From: CAZNYN01 sp964577295
Lineage (GTDB): Bacteria; Synergistota; Synergistia; Synergistales; Synergistaceae
Reading direction: 5' to 3'
Assembly: GCA_964577295.1 (NCBI GenBank)
Contig: CAZNYN010000002.1
Coordinates: 1-64,000 of the forward strand
Length of the DNA stretch: 64,000 nucleotides
A program made the position numbers and the translations under genes. The notes beneath the pieces were generated by a model, which made no database searches, had not been told where the DNA came from, and saw nothing but the letters and a program-made list of their open reading frames with translations. The stretch's first letter is position 1; every line of letters starts with the position of its first letter. This document shows, in pieces, positions 9,461-18,394 of this stretch.

Positions 9461-10783
9461 ATGGCTCAAGAGTCCAATTTTCTTGATTTAGAAGAGAAAT
9501 TTAATGATCTGGCAAGCCCCGGGATTCGTCCCGGGCTTGCCAGATTGGCTAAGCTGCTCTCACTTCTGGGCAGCCCTGAAAGAGATTTTCCTGCCATACA
9601 CATTGTAGGAACAAACGGCAAGGGCTCAACCGCAGCATATATCACATCGATATTAAACAAAGCGGGATATAAGACAGCGCTCTATACCAGTCCTCACCTC
9701 GTTTCCTTCGGCGAAAGACTGAGAATAAATGACGTTGAAGTACCTGTAAATACTTGGAACAAAGCTTTTAATGACATAACATCAGCTATAAAAAACTGCC
9801 CAACTCTGTCGACTGACGCACCGACATACTTTGAGCTTATAACAGCCGCCGCCTTTTTGATAATATCAGAAAGCAAAGTAGATGCCGCCGTAGTTGAGGC
9901 AGGGCTCGGAGGCAGGCTGGACGCAACCAATATTTTGAAAAATGTAGTGCTTACATTGATTACACCGATAGGGATAGACCACTCGGAGTACTTGGGAGAC
10001 ACTGTGGAATCTATCGCGGCGGAGAAATTTGCTGTTATGAGAAAAGATACTCCTGCCATATTTGCCGGCGGAGAAGAGAGCGTAGAAGAACTTTTTTTAA
10101 AAACGGCGCATGGGGTGTCGGCAAAAGCTCATATTCTGCGCAGTATCTGCGAACATGAAATGCTGGATTTATCGCCTGAAGGCACAGATTTTTATATAGG
10201 AAACAAGCAAATGAGGGAGTATTTTCGTACACCGCTGATTGGCAGACACCAAACAGAAAATGCCGCACTTGCGATAGCCGGAGCGGCGGCATTGAAAGAT
10301 ATTTTTCCAAATATCACCTCATCGTCAATACGCAGCGGAATAGCCTCCACAAGATGGGCGGGCAGAATGGAGCTCATCTCCACAAATCCTATGATATTTC
10401 TTGACGGAGCACACAACCCGCACGCAATGAAGCGGCTTACGGAGACACTTTCCGTAATAGCGGAAAAGGGTGCTTTCTCTGTTGTGCTGGCGATGATGAA
10501 GGATAAGGATATTATCAGTACTTTATCGCTACTTAAACAGATGGATCCTCTTGTCTTCTGCACGGAAATACCCGGGATGGAACGCTCCATGAAAGCGGAA
10601 GATCTTTCAACCGCAGCAAAGCAGGCAGGGCTTAGAACCGCAGAATCCATGCCTGAACCGCTGATGGCATTGGACAGTGCTCTTGCGGCAAACAGTACGG
10701 TGATATGCTGCGGCAGCCTATTTTTGGTGGGATATTTAAAATCGAAAACAGCGTCAGACAGCCTGAGTGACGGGGGAGAATAA
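9461..10783 (+). CDS. folC: bifunctional folylpolyglutamate / dihydrofolate synthase
   Basis: Adds glutamate to folates (and probably to dihydropteroate). It is a Mur-ligase-like ATPase. The P-loop GTNGKGST is near residue 50 and the Mur-type central-domain motif DGAHNPHA is near 310. Product is 440 residues. The ATG at 9461 follows the valS stop by 2 bases and has CAGGAG upstream; an upstream in-frame start inside valS is less likely. The valS-folC pair is a widespread gene order. Confidence 0.95.
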   Translation: MAQESNFLDLEEKFNDLASPGIRPGLARLAKLLSLLGSPERDFPAIHIVGTNGKGSTAAYITSILNKAGYKTALYTSPHLVSFGERLRINDVEVPVNTWNKAFNDITSAIKNCPTLSTDAPTYFELITAAAFLIISESKVDAAVVEAGLGGRLDATNILKNVVLTLITPIGIDHSEYLGDTVESIAAEKFAVMRKDTPAIFAGGEESVEELFLKTAHGVSAKAHILRSICEHEMLDLSPEGTDFYIGNKQMREYFRTPLIGRHQTENAALAIAGAAALKDIFPNITSSSIRSGIASTRWAGRMELISTNPMIFLDGAHNPHAMKRLTETLSVIAEKGAFSVVLAMMKDKDIISTLSLLKQMDPLVFCTEIPGMERSMKAEDLSTAAKQAGLRTAESMPEPLMALDSALAANSTVICCGSLFLVGYLKSKTASDSLSDGGE

Positions 10784-10842
10784 AAATAGAATTTAAAGGT
10801 TTTCAAAATATTTATGACACAGACGGCTCATTAGTCATCAGT

Positions 10843-11556
10843 TTGACTATGCCCGACGAACTGAAAAATATATTTTTTGCGCGTCTCTACGGAAGATGCA
10901 GGATAAATGACGAGGCGGATGGAGATCCGTTAAGAGTTTGGGATTTTATGTCTCATAAATTTAATAACGCCCTATTAACTGCACCTCACCAGGTTCACGG
11001 AACAACAGTAATCACAGCGGACAATAACCATTCTCTGCCTTTAAGAGAGGATGCCGACGGAGTTTTTATCGGTTCGCATAGTAAGTGCTGCGGGAGTTTA
11101 AGATTTGCCGACTGCACCCCTGTCGTAATAGCCGGTACGAAACCGTCACCTTGGATGCTTCTGCTTCATTCCGGCTTTGTCGGAACAATGAAAAATATAT
11201 CGGGCAAAGCTCTTGCGGAAGTCACAGGCAATAAAGACGGCAAGGTATGGGCATGGATAGGCCCGGGCATGTCTTTCGCCAATTACAGCAGAAATAAAGA
11301 TGACAACAGGACAAAAGAAGCTCTTTCGATTTTTGCGCATAAAAACGTTGCTGAAAGAGACGGGCTCATATATTTTGATGTGCAGGGTCAGATTGAACAT
11401 CAGCTCGAGGAAGCAGAAGTTATAAGCCGTAATATTTTCAGGTATTATGCATGTACTTTTGAAAACAGCGATGTATTTTATTCGTACAGAAGCGGAGATG
11501 TAAAAAAACGCATTTTTTTGATAGGCGGAGATACCACAATTCTTAATCAAGCGTGA
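10843..11556 (+). CDS. pgeF: PgeF/YfiH-type multicopper-oxidase-fold protein (laccase domain)
   Basis: Family DUF152, now linked to purine-nucleoside hydrolysis or phosphorylysis and to peptidoglycan editing. The metal-site signature is recognisable: an H in APHQVHG, C in FADCTPV and H in LLHSGF, the usual Cys/His trio. The first bacterial start codon in frame is TTG at 10843, but it has no ribosome binding site. The frame is open further upstream, and an AUA codon at 10786 sits 7 bases after GGGGGAG at the end of folC. The real start may therefore be there, adding 19 residues (MEFKGFQN...). Follows folC closely. Confidence 0.85.
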   Translation: MTMPDELKNIFFARLYGRCRINDEADGDPLRVWDFMSHKFNNALLTAPHQVHGTTVITADNNHSLPLREDADGVFIGSHSKCCGSLRFADCTPVVIAGTKPSPWMLLLHSGFVGTMKNISGKALAEVTGNKDGKVWAWIGPGMSFANYSRNKDDNRTKEALSIFAHKNVAERDGLIYFDVQGQIEHQLEEAEVISRNIFRYYACTFENSDVFYSYRSGDVKKRIFLIGGDTTILNQA

Positions 11557-11605
11557 GAATATTTGTAAGAGCAAGAAGTAAATCATGCTTTATGAGGTGA
11601 GCTAT

Positions 11606-12577
11606 ATGGATAATGTAAGAGTAGGCGTTATCGGTGTCGGACATTTGGGAATGCATCACGCGCGGGTTTATACCGAAATCCTCGGAGCTCAGCTTGTAGG
11701 CGTTGTTGATCTCAATGAAGACAGGGTACACGCCATTGCCGAACCCTTGGGAGTTCCGGCCTATACAGATTTAGAATATTTTCTCGAGCAGGCAAAACCC
11801 GATGCTTTGAGTATAGTTGTACCGACGGTACACCATTTTGAGGCCGCAAAAACAGCGATGAACCACGGTGTCAATGTTTTGATAGAAAAACCTGTCACAA
11901 CAAGCGTGGACGAAGCTGAAAGACTGCTTAAGCTGGCAGTGGAGAAGGATTTAATACTTCAAGTCGGACATATAGAGCGTTTTAACAGCGCAGTGCAGCA
12001 TGTGAGAGAGTTTGTAAAAGATCCGTATTTTATCCAGACACACAGAATGGGGCCGTTTTCTCCCCGCATAAGCGATGTCGGAGTAGTCCTTGACCTCATG
12101 ATACATGACGTAGACATTATCCTCTCCATGATAAATTCCGAACTTGTCTCTATCTCCGCAATGGGACGCTGTATAAGGACAAATCACGAGGATATAGCGT
12201 CGGCTCAGCTGATGTTTGCAAACGGAGCCATGGCTCAGATAGTTGTGAGCCGTGTATCGGAAAAGCGCTCGCGCCAAATGGAGATAACGGAAGCGGAGCG
12301 CTATATTACAGTCAATTACGAAACGCAGGATATATCCGTGCAAAGATGCGTCAGGCAAAGCGGAGGAAACATTGTCGAAGTTATGGAGCACCCTGTTTTC
12401 CCCAAAGCGGAGCCGCTTAAGCTGGAATTGCAGCATTTTGTTTCTTGTGTCCGCGAGGGACGCCAGCCGATGGTAGGAATCAGAGACGGAAAACGCGCTC
12501 TTGAGGTGTGTGTAGCGGCGCTTAGGCAGATACACGAGGAAAAAATCGATTCATCTTCATTACTTTCAGCTATTTAG
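11606..12577 (+). CDS. Gfo/Idh/MocA-family oxidoreductase, GnnA-like
   Basis: NAD(P)-dependent sugar dehydrogenase. The Rossmann nucleotide motif GVGHLG is at residues 10-15, the family lysine is in IEKPVTT near 95, and GHIERFN lies near 121. The GHIERF motif and 323-residue length resemble UDP-GlcNAc 3-dehydrogenases (GnnA) used for 2,3-diamino sugars in lipid A, but the partner aminotransferase GnnB is not in the window, so the substrate is inferred. The ATG at 11606 is preferred because GAGGTGA lies 5 bases upstream. A terminator closes the gene. Confidence 0.8.
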   Translation: MDNVRVGVIGVGHLGMHHARVYTEILGAQLVGVVDLNEDRVHAIAEPLGVPAYTDLEYFLEQAKPDALSIVVPTVHHFEAAKTAMNHGVNVLIEKPVTTSVDEAERLLKLAVEKDLILQVGHIERFNSAVQHVREFVKDPYFIQTHRMGPFSPRISDVGVVLDLMIHDVDIILSMINSELVSISAMGRCIRTNHEDIASAQLMFANGAMAQIVVSRVSEKRSRQMEITEAERYITVNYETQDISVQRCVRQSGGNIVEVMEHPVFPKAEPLKLELQHFVSCVREGRQPMVGIRDGKRALEVCVAALRQIHEEKIDSSSLLSAI

Positions 12578-12619
12578 GCAAATAATAAATGACATTCGGC
12601 GCAACAAGAGTTATTATCT

Positions 12620-12650
12620 AGAGAGGGGTTTTACTCCTCTCTTTTTTATT
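12620..12650 (+). terminator. intrinsic terminator after the GnnA-like gene
   Basis: AGAGAGG (12620-12626) pairs with CCTCTCT (12636-12642) around a short loop and is followed at once by TTTTTATT. It separates the tig-to-dehydrogenase block from the next operon. Confidence 0.85.
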
Positions 12651-12684
12651 GCAGACGACCCACCGATGAAAGGGTGTATGTTAA

Positions 12685-12921
12685 TTGCCTGAGTTTTTAA
12701 AATCTGTTCCCGCCGTAAACCTCCAAGCCCTTGTGGCACTTGGCTTTTTTGGAATTTCCCTGCTGCTCGCAAGAATGGTTGTAAATATTCAGTCGGGCAA
12801 GTGGCCGGGGTCACAGACTTTCGTAACATATCTGAGGGTCGTGCTCGGTTTTACATTTGCCGCTTCGATAGGACTTGGGATTTATTGTTTTGCCGGTATA
12901 GATGTGCTTTTTAATAAATAG
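12685..12921 (+). CDS. small two-helix membrane protein, unknown function
   Basis: Codes for 78 residues. Two hydrophobic helices are visible, about residues 15-32 and 49-70, separated by a short polar loop containing KWPGS. I do not recognise the family. The start is TTG with AAAGGGTG about 9 bases upstream. It lies between a terminator and meaB, 21 bp before the latter, so it is probably co-transcribed with meaB. No signal-peptide cleavage site or cysteine cluster is apparent. Confidence 0.6.
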   Translation: MPEFLKSVPAVNLQALVALGFFGISLLLARMVVNIQSGKWPGSQTFVTYLRVVLGFTFAASIGLGIYCFAGIDVLFNK

Positions 12922-12942
12922 ACAAGGAGTGCTGATACAAAA

Positions 12943-13878
12943 ATGGAAACTTTACTCAACCGTGCTTTTTCAGGAGATATAAGGGCGATAGGGCGTATTA
13001 TCAGTCTTGTGGAGGCCGATGCACCTAATGCCAAAGAGATAATGAAGCAAATATATCCGAAGACAGGCACGGCTCAGGTAATAGGCGTGACAGGAAGCCC
13101 GGGAGCAGGTAAGAGCACTTTTGTAGACAGACTTATTGCTCAGTTCAGATCCGAAAACAAAAAAGTCGGAGTAATCGCCATTGACCCGTCGAGTCCGTTT
13201 ACAGGAGGTGCAATCCTGGGAGACCGTCTTCGTATGCAGAGCCACGCGCTCGAAGAGGGAGTCTTTATAAGGAGTATGGGCTCACGAGGCAACCTCGGAG
13301 GTGTAAGCAGAGGGACCCACGAAGCCGCACTGGTGCTTGACGCATGCGGCTACGATGTAGTAATAATAGAGACAGTCGGCGTGGGACAGTCAGAAGTTGA
13401 TATTATCAAAATTGCCGACACTGTCTGCCTTGTCCTTGTACCCGGAATGGGTGACGATGTACAGATTATGAAAGCCGGAATCATGGAAATAGCCGATTTA
13501 TTTGTAGTTAACAAATCTGACAGAGAAGGTGCTGATAAAGTTGCCGCCGATGTTCAGGTTATGCTTAAAATGCTTGGCGAAAAGGCATGGATTCCGCCTG
13601 TTACCTTGGTCTCGTCAAACAACAATACAGGCGTGGATACGGCAAAAGAAATAATGAACGACCACTGGAACTACCTGCACAACTCCGAAGAGGGCAAACG
13701 CCGCCGCTACTCGCAGCTGGAAATGGAAGTTGAAGCCATACTAAGGGGCGAAATTTCTCTGCTTGTAGAAAAGGCGTGGAACAGAAAAAGAGAAGAAGGC
13801 GTGCTGGATATGCTTGCGGAACGCAGGACAGACCCTTATACTCTTGCAGGCGATATAATATCGAATTTAACGGCATAG
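12943..13878 (+). CDS. meaB: MeaB/ArgK-family P-loop GTPase
   Basis: G3E-type GTPase that protects and reloads adenosylcobalamin-dependent acyl-CoA mutases such as methylmalonyl-CoA mutase. Walker A GSPGAGKS is at residues 51-58; other motifs are IETVGVGQSE and VVNKSDREG (G4). Length of 311 residues is normal. No mutase or B12 gene lies in the window, so its client is elsewhere on the chromosome. GACAAGGAG lies ahead of the ATG. Confidence 0.92.
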   Translation: METLLNRAFSGDIRAIGRIISLVEADAPNAKEIMKQIYPKTGTAQVIGVTGSPGAGKSTFVDRLIAQFRSENKKVGVIAIDPSSPFTGGAILGDRLRMQSHALEEGVFIRSMGSRGNLGGVSRGTHEAALVLDACGYDVVIIETVGVGQSEVDIIKIADTVCLVLVPGMGDDVQIMKAGIMEIADLFVVNKSDREGADKVAADVQVMLKMLGEKAWIPPVTLVSSNNNTGVDTAKEIMNDHWNYLHNSEEGKRRRYSQLEMEVEAILRGEISLLVEKAWNRKREEGVLDMLAERRTDPYTLAGDIISNLTA

Positions 13879-13912
13879 TAAGACATACATTTGTCAGGAG
13901 GTTTTTTTTAAT

Positions 13913-15022
13913 ATGAAAATAGCACTCGGTTCAGACCATGCGGGATACGCTTTAAAAGAAGATATCAAAGATTATCTCAATAAAAAGGGCTGCGAAATAT
14001 TGGACTGCGGCACATCATCGGGAGATCTCAGCGTTGATTACCCCGACTGGGGATTCAAGACAGCCGAATCCGTAGCCAGCCACAAAGCCGACCTGGGCAT
14101 TCTGTTCTGCGGTACCGGAATCGGAATGAGCATTGCGGCTAATAAGGTAAACGGAGTAAGAGCAGCTCTTTGTCACGACCATTTTACTGCCGAGATGAGC
14201 AGAAAGCACAATAACGCAAATGTCCTTGTAATCGGCAGCAGAGTCACAGGCTCCGCAATCGCCCATGATATAGTCGATACATGGCTTGCCGCCGCATTTG
14301 AAGGAGGACGCCACTCTTTCAGAATAGATAAGATTTCCGACTACGAACGAAACAATACAGAGGGAAACACCCCGTGCTCCTGTGCATCACAGGGAGGACG
14401 CACCGTTGTGATAGACCATCCCCTCGTACGCCACAAGCTTGGACTTATGCGCAACAAGGAAACATCCTCAAAGGACTTCAGGGATCTTGTACAGGAAGTG
14501 GCAGGACTTATGGTCTATGAAGTAACACGCCATCTATCACTGGAAGAAGTCGAAATAGAGACGCCTGTCGCAAAGACAAACGTATTCACTCTCTCGGGCA
14601 AAAAACTCGCCATAGTCCCTGTACTGAGAGCGGGACTGGGAATGGTGGAAGGCATTCTGAAGCTGATTCCGAACGCGAAAGTTGGGCATATCGGACTTTA
14701 CAGAGATCCTGAAACGCTTAAGCCTGTTGACTACTACTGCAAACTTCCCAAGGATATTTCCGAAAGAGATATCTTTGTCGTAGACCCCATGCTTGCTACT
14801 GGAGGCTCTGCAGCGGCCGCAATCAGCCATATTAAAAACTTGGGCGGAAGGAGAATATCTCTTGTCTCTCTTCTCGCTGCTCCCGAAGGAATCGAAGCGT
14901 TCCACACCGAACACCCTGATGTCGATATATACACTGCCGCTGTAGACAGCCACTTAAACGACCACGGGTACATAGTACCGGGTCTCGGTGATGCCGGCGA
15001 CAGGCTCTTCGGCACGAAATAA
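13913..15022 (+). CDS. fusion of ribose-5-phosphate isomerase B and uracil phosphoribosyltransferase
   Basis: One 369-residue chain with two complete enzymes. Residues 1 to about 150 are RpiB: SDHAGY near the start, catalytic Cys66 in FCGTGIGMS, and RAALCHDHFTAEMSR. Residues about 163-369 are Upp: the PRPP loop DPMLATGGSAAA near 291 and the uracil-binding end DHGYIVPGLGDAGDR. A short linker with PCSCASQGG joins them. The start ATG has AGGAGG 10 bases upstream. RpiB makes ribose 5-phosphate, the precursor of PRPP that Upp consumes with uracil to make UMP, so the fusion joins steps of one salvage route. No frameshift is needed. Confidence 0.95.
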   Translation: MKIALGSDHAGYALKEDIKDYLNKKGCEILDCGTSSGDLSVDYPDWGFKTAESVASHKADLGILFCGTGIGMSIAANKVNGVRAALCHDHFTAEMSRKHNNANVLVIGSRVTGSAIAHDIVDTWLAAAFEGGRHSFRIDKISDYERNNTEGNTPCSCASQGGRTVVIDHPLVRHKLGLMRNKETSSKDFRDLVQEVAGLMVYEVTRHLSLEEVEIETPVAKTNVFTLSGKKLAIVPVLRAGLGMVEGILKLIPNAKVGHIGLYRDPETLKPVDYYCKLPKDISERDIFVVDPMLATGGSAAAAISHIKNLGGRRISLVSLLAAPEGIEAFHTEHPDVDIYTAAVDSHLNDHGYIVPGLGDAGDRLFGTK

Positions 15023-15045
15023 CATCCTTGTATCAGGGTGCTATG

Positions 15046-15939
15046 ATGCTCTCAATATATCTTTTCACCCTGGTAACATTTATGTGGGGGCTTTTAGCCA
15101 CACCCGTATCTATCGGTCTGGCGCAAAAGTTTCGTCTGCTGGACAAACCGGGTGGCAGAAAAAAACATGGCAGTATAATGCCGAGAGGAGCAGGACTCGT
15201 TCTATGGAGCGGATATCTGCTCTGGGCTCTCTTTACCGGCAATCCCGGTGTTGAGGTTCCGTACATAGCTACGGGAGCAACTTTTGTATTCATAATAGGA
15301 TATGTTGACGATATGCACCCGCTGCCGCCTCTTTCAAGGTTGATTTTTCATCTTGCGGCGGCAGCCTGGGTGATGTTTCCTTTGCCTATACCGTTATGGC
15401 AAAGGGCTCTCTTTGTGGTGTGGACGGCAGGAGTCACAAATGCTTACAATTTGATAGACGGCATGGATGGCCTATGTCTTTCCATGACCCTGATAACGGC
15501 TATGACAGCCGCTCTTTTTATAGACAGCGGTATGTGGTTTCCGTTCACAGGTCTTGTTTTCGGCGTGCTGCTCTGGAATTTTCCAAACCCGCGTACATTT
15601 CTCGGAGACGGAGGAAGTACGCTGCTTGGCTATATATGCGCATCGCATTTGGCTTGGGGAATTTTTCCCGAGATATTCGGCAAGAATATTATCTCTCTTG
15701 CTCTGATACTTCTTCTTATAGGCGGAGTCCCTGTCATAGATACGCTTACAGCTATGACGAGAAGGATTCTTCACAAGCAGTCTCCTTTTTCACCTGACAG
15801 AGGACATGCGCACCATAAACTGCAGGATGCGGGGCTCTCAAAACCGGCAACACTGGCCTTGATGTCCGCGGTGCATTTTGTAATAATATGCTTTGGATTT
15901 AAGCTAATAGGCATGAACATAATAAATCTTTTTAACTAA
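15046..15939 (+). CDS. wecA: undecaprenyl-phosphate N-acetylglucosamine-1-phosphate transferase (WecA/TagO-like)
   Basis: Polytopic membrane enzyme of the MraY/WecA family that transfers GlcNAc-1-P from UDP-GlcNAc to undecaprenyl phosphate, starting O-antigen-like or secondary wall polymers. About nine hydrophobic segments are visible. The Mg-binding VDDMHP is near residue 88, NLIDGMDGL near 134 and FLGDGGS near 185. HAHHKL near the C-terminus matches the cytoplasmic His motif. I chose the ATG at 15046 with CAGGGTG 5 bases upstream; an ATG at 15043 is equally possible. It works with wecB next door. Confidence 0.92.
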   Translation: MLSIYLFTLVTFMWGLLATPVSIGLAQKFRLLDKPGGRKKHGSIMPRGAGLVLWSGYLLWALFTGNPGVEVPYIATGATFVFIIGYVDDMHPLPPLSRLIFHLAAAAWVMFPLPIPLWQRALFVVWTAGVTNAYNLIDGMDGLCLSMTLITAMTAALFIDSGMWFPFTGLVFGVLLWNFPNPRTFLGDGGSTLLGYICASHLAWGIFPEIFGKNIISLALILLLIGGVPVIDTLTAMTRRILHKQSPFSPDRGHAHHKLQDAGLSKPATLALMSAVHFVIICFGFKLIGMNIINLFN

Positions 15940-15956
15940 AAGGTGGAGGCACTCTT

Positions 15957-17081
15957 ATGAACAAAAAAACTGTGGTTTGCGTGGTTGGCACACGCCCGGA
16001 AGCTATCAAGATGGCCCCTGTGATAATAGCTCTGCGCAAGCAGGATTATTTTGATGTAAAGATACTTGCGACAGGCCAGCATGCGGCAATGCTTGATCAG
16101 GCGCTTGGATATTTTGACCTTACCGCCGATGTGAATTTGCACATTATGAAGGCGATGCAGTCGCTGGATCATATAACATCCTCAGTCCTTACGGGAGCAG
16201 GGGAGTACTTTGACTCGGTCAAACCGGCCGCAGTGCTTGTTCACGGGGATACAACAACAACCTTCGCCGCCGCTCTTGCCGCATTTTACCGCGGCATACC
16301 TGTCGGACATGTAGAGGCCGGGCTGAGAAGCGGAAACATGAGACTGCCTTTTCCCGAAGAAATGAACAGGGTTTTGGCTGACAGAATAACAACATGGAGC
16401 TTTCCTCCGACATCCCTTGCCAAAGAAAACCTGTTAAAAGAGGGAACTTGCAGCGAGCGGATTTTCGTCACAGGCAACACTGTCATAGATGCCCTTTTCC
16501 ATACCGTGAACAAAACACAGAAGCCATCCCTGCCCGAATTTGAGAAACTTCCGGACGGAGCTCCGTTTTTGCTCGTAACAGCTCACAGAAGAGAGTCGTG
16601 GGGACAGCCTCTGGAGGATATATGTTCGGCGCTCGTCAAGCTGCTCGACAGGTATCCTAAACTATGGATGATAATACCGATGCACAAGAACCCCGCTGTC
16701 AGAGAAATTATTCAAAAACATTTGAGCAGCAGAGATAACGTCATACTATGCGACCCACTTGATTACCCCGACTTCGTGTGGGCCATGAATTCATCGCTCT
16801 TTATACTAAGCGACAGCGGCGGAGTCCAGGAAGAAGCTTCTGCCATCAAAAAACCGGTCCTTATCCTAAGAGACGTAACGGAGCGCCCAGAGGCGGTGGA
16901 GCACGGAAGCGGAATTCTGGTCGGAGTGTCGGAAGAAAAAATATTGCACAACGCTTATGATTTGCTTGAAAACAGCGAGAGCTTAAAAGCGATAGAGATA
17001 AAATGTATGGATCAGCCGTTCGGAGACGGCACGGCATCACTTCGCATAGCTGATGTTCTGAAAGCACACTTTGAGAAGTAG
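15957..17081 (+). CDS. wecB: UDP-N-acetylglucosamine 2-epimerase (non-hydrolysing)
   Basis: Interconverts UDP-GlcNAc and UDP-ManNAc. The GT-B-like fold shows VVGTRPEAIKMAP at the N-terminus, HGDTTT, GHVEAGLRSG near 117 and a C-terminal SDSGGVQEEA nucleotide-binding motif. Length is 374 residues. AGGTGGAG precedes the ATG. It sits between wecA and murA, so three successive genes consume or reshape UDP-GlcNAc. This points to a ManNAc-containing surface glycan started by WecA. Confidence 0.95.
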   Translation: MNKKTVVCVVGTRPEAIKMAPVIIALRKQDYFDVKILATGQHAAMLDQALGYFDLTADVNLHIMKAMQSLDHITSSVLTGAGEYFDSVKPAAVLVHGDTTTTFAAALAAFYRGIPVGHVEAGLRSGNMRLPFPEEMNRVLADRITTWSFPPTSLAKENLLKEGTCSERIFVTGNTVIDALFHTVNKTQKPSLPEFEKLPDGAPFLLVTAHRRESWGQPLEDICSALVKLLDRYPKLWMIIPMHKNPAVREIIQKHLSSRDNVILCDPLDYPDFVWAMNSSLFILSDSGGVQEEASAIKKPVLILRDVTERPEAVEHGSGILVGVSEEKILHNAYDLLENSESLKAIEIKCMDQPFGDGTASLRIADVLKAHFEK

Positions 17082-17117
17082 GAATCCCCTCATAGATAGA
17101 GACAGGAGTGAAAGCAA

Positions 17118-18374
17118 TTGCAGGACAAAATGCTGATTCGAGGCGGAAAACAATTAAACGGCACGATTAATGTTCAGGGAGCAAAAAATGCCGCACTGCC
17201 GGCTATGGCTGCCTCGATACTTCTTAGAGGGCAGACTCTGACGCTGGAAAAAGTTCCAAACCTCTATGACATACAGACAATGTCTGATTTACTTACAAAC
17301 CTTGGAGCGAATGTTACTTTTAAAAACAATGTAATGACGATACAGGTTCCCGAAAAATTAAAATCAGAGACACCTACAGACCTTGTCAGAAAGATGAGGG
17401 CATCTTCCCTCGTGCTGGGCCCCCTTGTGGCAAGATGCGGCAGCGCAGTCCTTCCTCTTCCCGGAGGATGTGTTCTGGGCAGCCGCCCCATTGATTTTCA
17501 TCTCAAGGGGCTTACAAAAATGGGAGCTGAGATTGATTTGAACCATGGCTCCGTATATGCCACGGCAGCAAGGCTGAAGGGCACAAAAATCACTTTGGAC
17601 TTCCCCTCCGTAGGAGCTACGGAGAATTTAATGATGGCAGCCACACTCGCAGACGGAGTAACATATATAGAAAATGCCGCTCAGGAACCGGAAATTGTAA
17701 ACTTGGCTGACATTCTGAGGCTTATGGGAGCTCAGATAAAAGGCGATGGAACACAGATTATCAGAATTATAGGACAAGAATCTCTTCATTCCGCTCAAGG
17801 TGAGATAATAGCAGACAGAATAGAAGCGGCAACATACCTTATTGCGGGAATAATCACAAAAGGCGCTGTTACTGTCAAAGGTATAGATGCATCGTTTATG
17901 GAATCGATATTGGATAAACTTACGGAATCCGGAATAACGGTAGATGTTTTTAACGACGAAATTACGGCAAAATATGACGGCATCCTTAAAGGTATATCTG
18001 TAAAGACTCTGCCATATCCGGGATTTCCCACGGACACTCAGCCTCAGCTCATGGCGGCGCTCTCTCTGGCTCAGGGGACAAGCGTCATACACGAGAGTGT
18101 CTTTGACTCAAGACTTTTGCACATAGACGAATTTAAAAAGATGGGCGCTAAAATCGAAGTGCAGGACAGCACGGCAATTATTACGGGCGTTCCGAAGTTA
18201 AATGCGGCAGTGGTAAAGTCGTCAAATCTCCGAGCAGGCGCGGCTTTGATACTTATGGGGCTCGCAGCGGAAGGCACAACAACAGTCTGTGACTTGCAGC
18301 ATGTTTGGAGAGGCTACGAGGATCTTGTTGAAAAGATGATATCCCTCGGCGCCGATATAGAACTTACCGATTAA
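17118..18374 (+). CDS. murA: UDP-N-acetylglucosamine 1-carboxyvinyltransferase
   Basis: First committed enzyme of peptidoglycan synthesis, adding enolpyruvyl from PEP to UDP-GlcNAc. The PEP-reactive cysteine is Cys118 in PGGCVLGSRP, so fosfomycin sensitivity is expected rather than the Asp-type resistance. The 418-residue length is normal. The start is probably TTG at 17118 with AGGAGTG 7 bases upstream; an ATG four codons later is possible. It follows wecB by 36 bp. Confidence 0.96.
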   Translation: MQDKMLIRGGKQLNGTINVQGAKNAALPAMAASILLRGQTLTLEKVPNLYDIQTMSDLLTNLGANVTFKNNVMTIQVPEKLKSETPTDLVRKMRASSLVLGPLVARCGSAVLPLPGGCVLGSRPIDFHLKGLTKMGAEIDLNHGSVYATAARLKGTKITLDFPSVGATENLMMAATLADGVTYIENAAQEPEIVNLADILRLMGAQIKGDGTQIIRIIGQESLHSAQGEIIADRIEAATYLIAGIITKGAVTVKGIDASFMESILDKLTESGITVDVFNDEITAKYDGILKGISVKTLPYPGFPTDTQPQLMAALSLAQGTSVIHESVFDSRLLHIDEFKKMGAKIEVQDSTAIITGVPKLNAAVVKSSNLRAGAALILMGLAAEGTTTVCDLQHVWRGYEDLVEKMISLGADIELTD

Positions 18375-18394
18375 CCGTAAACGAGGCCTTCGAT

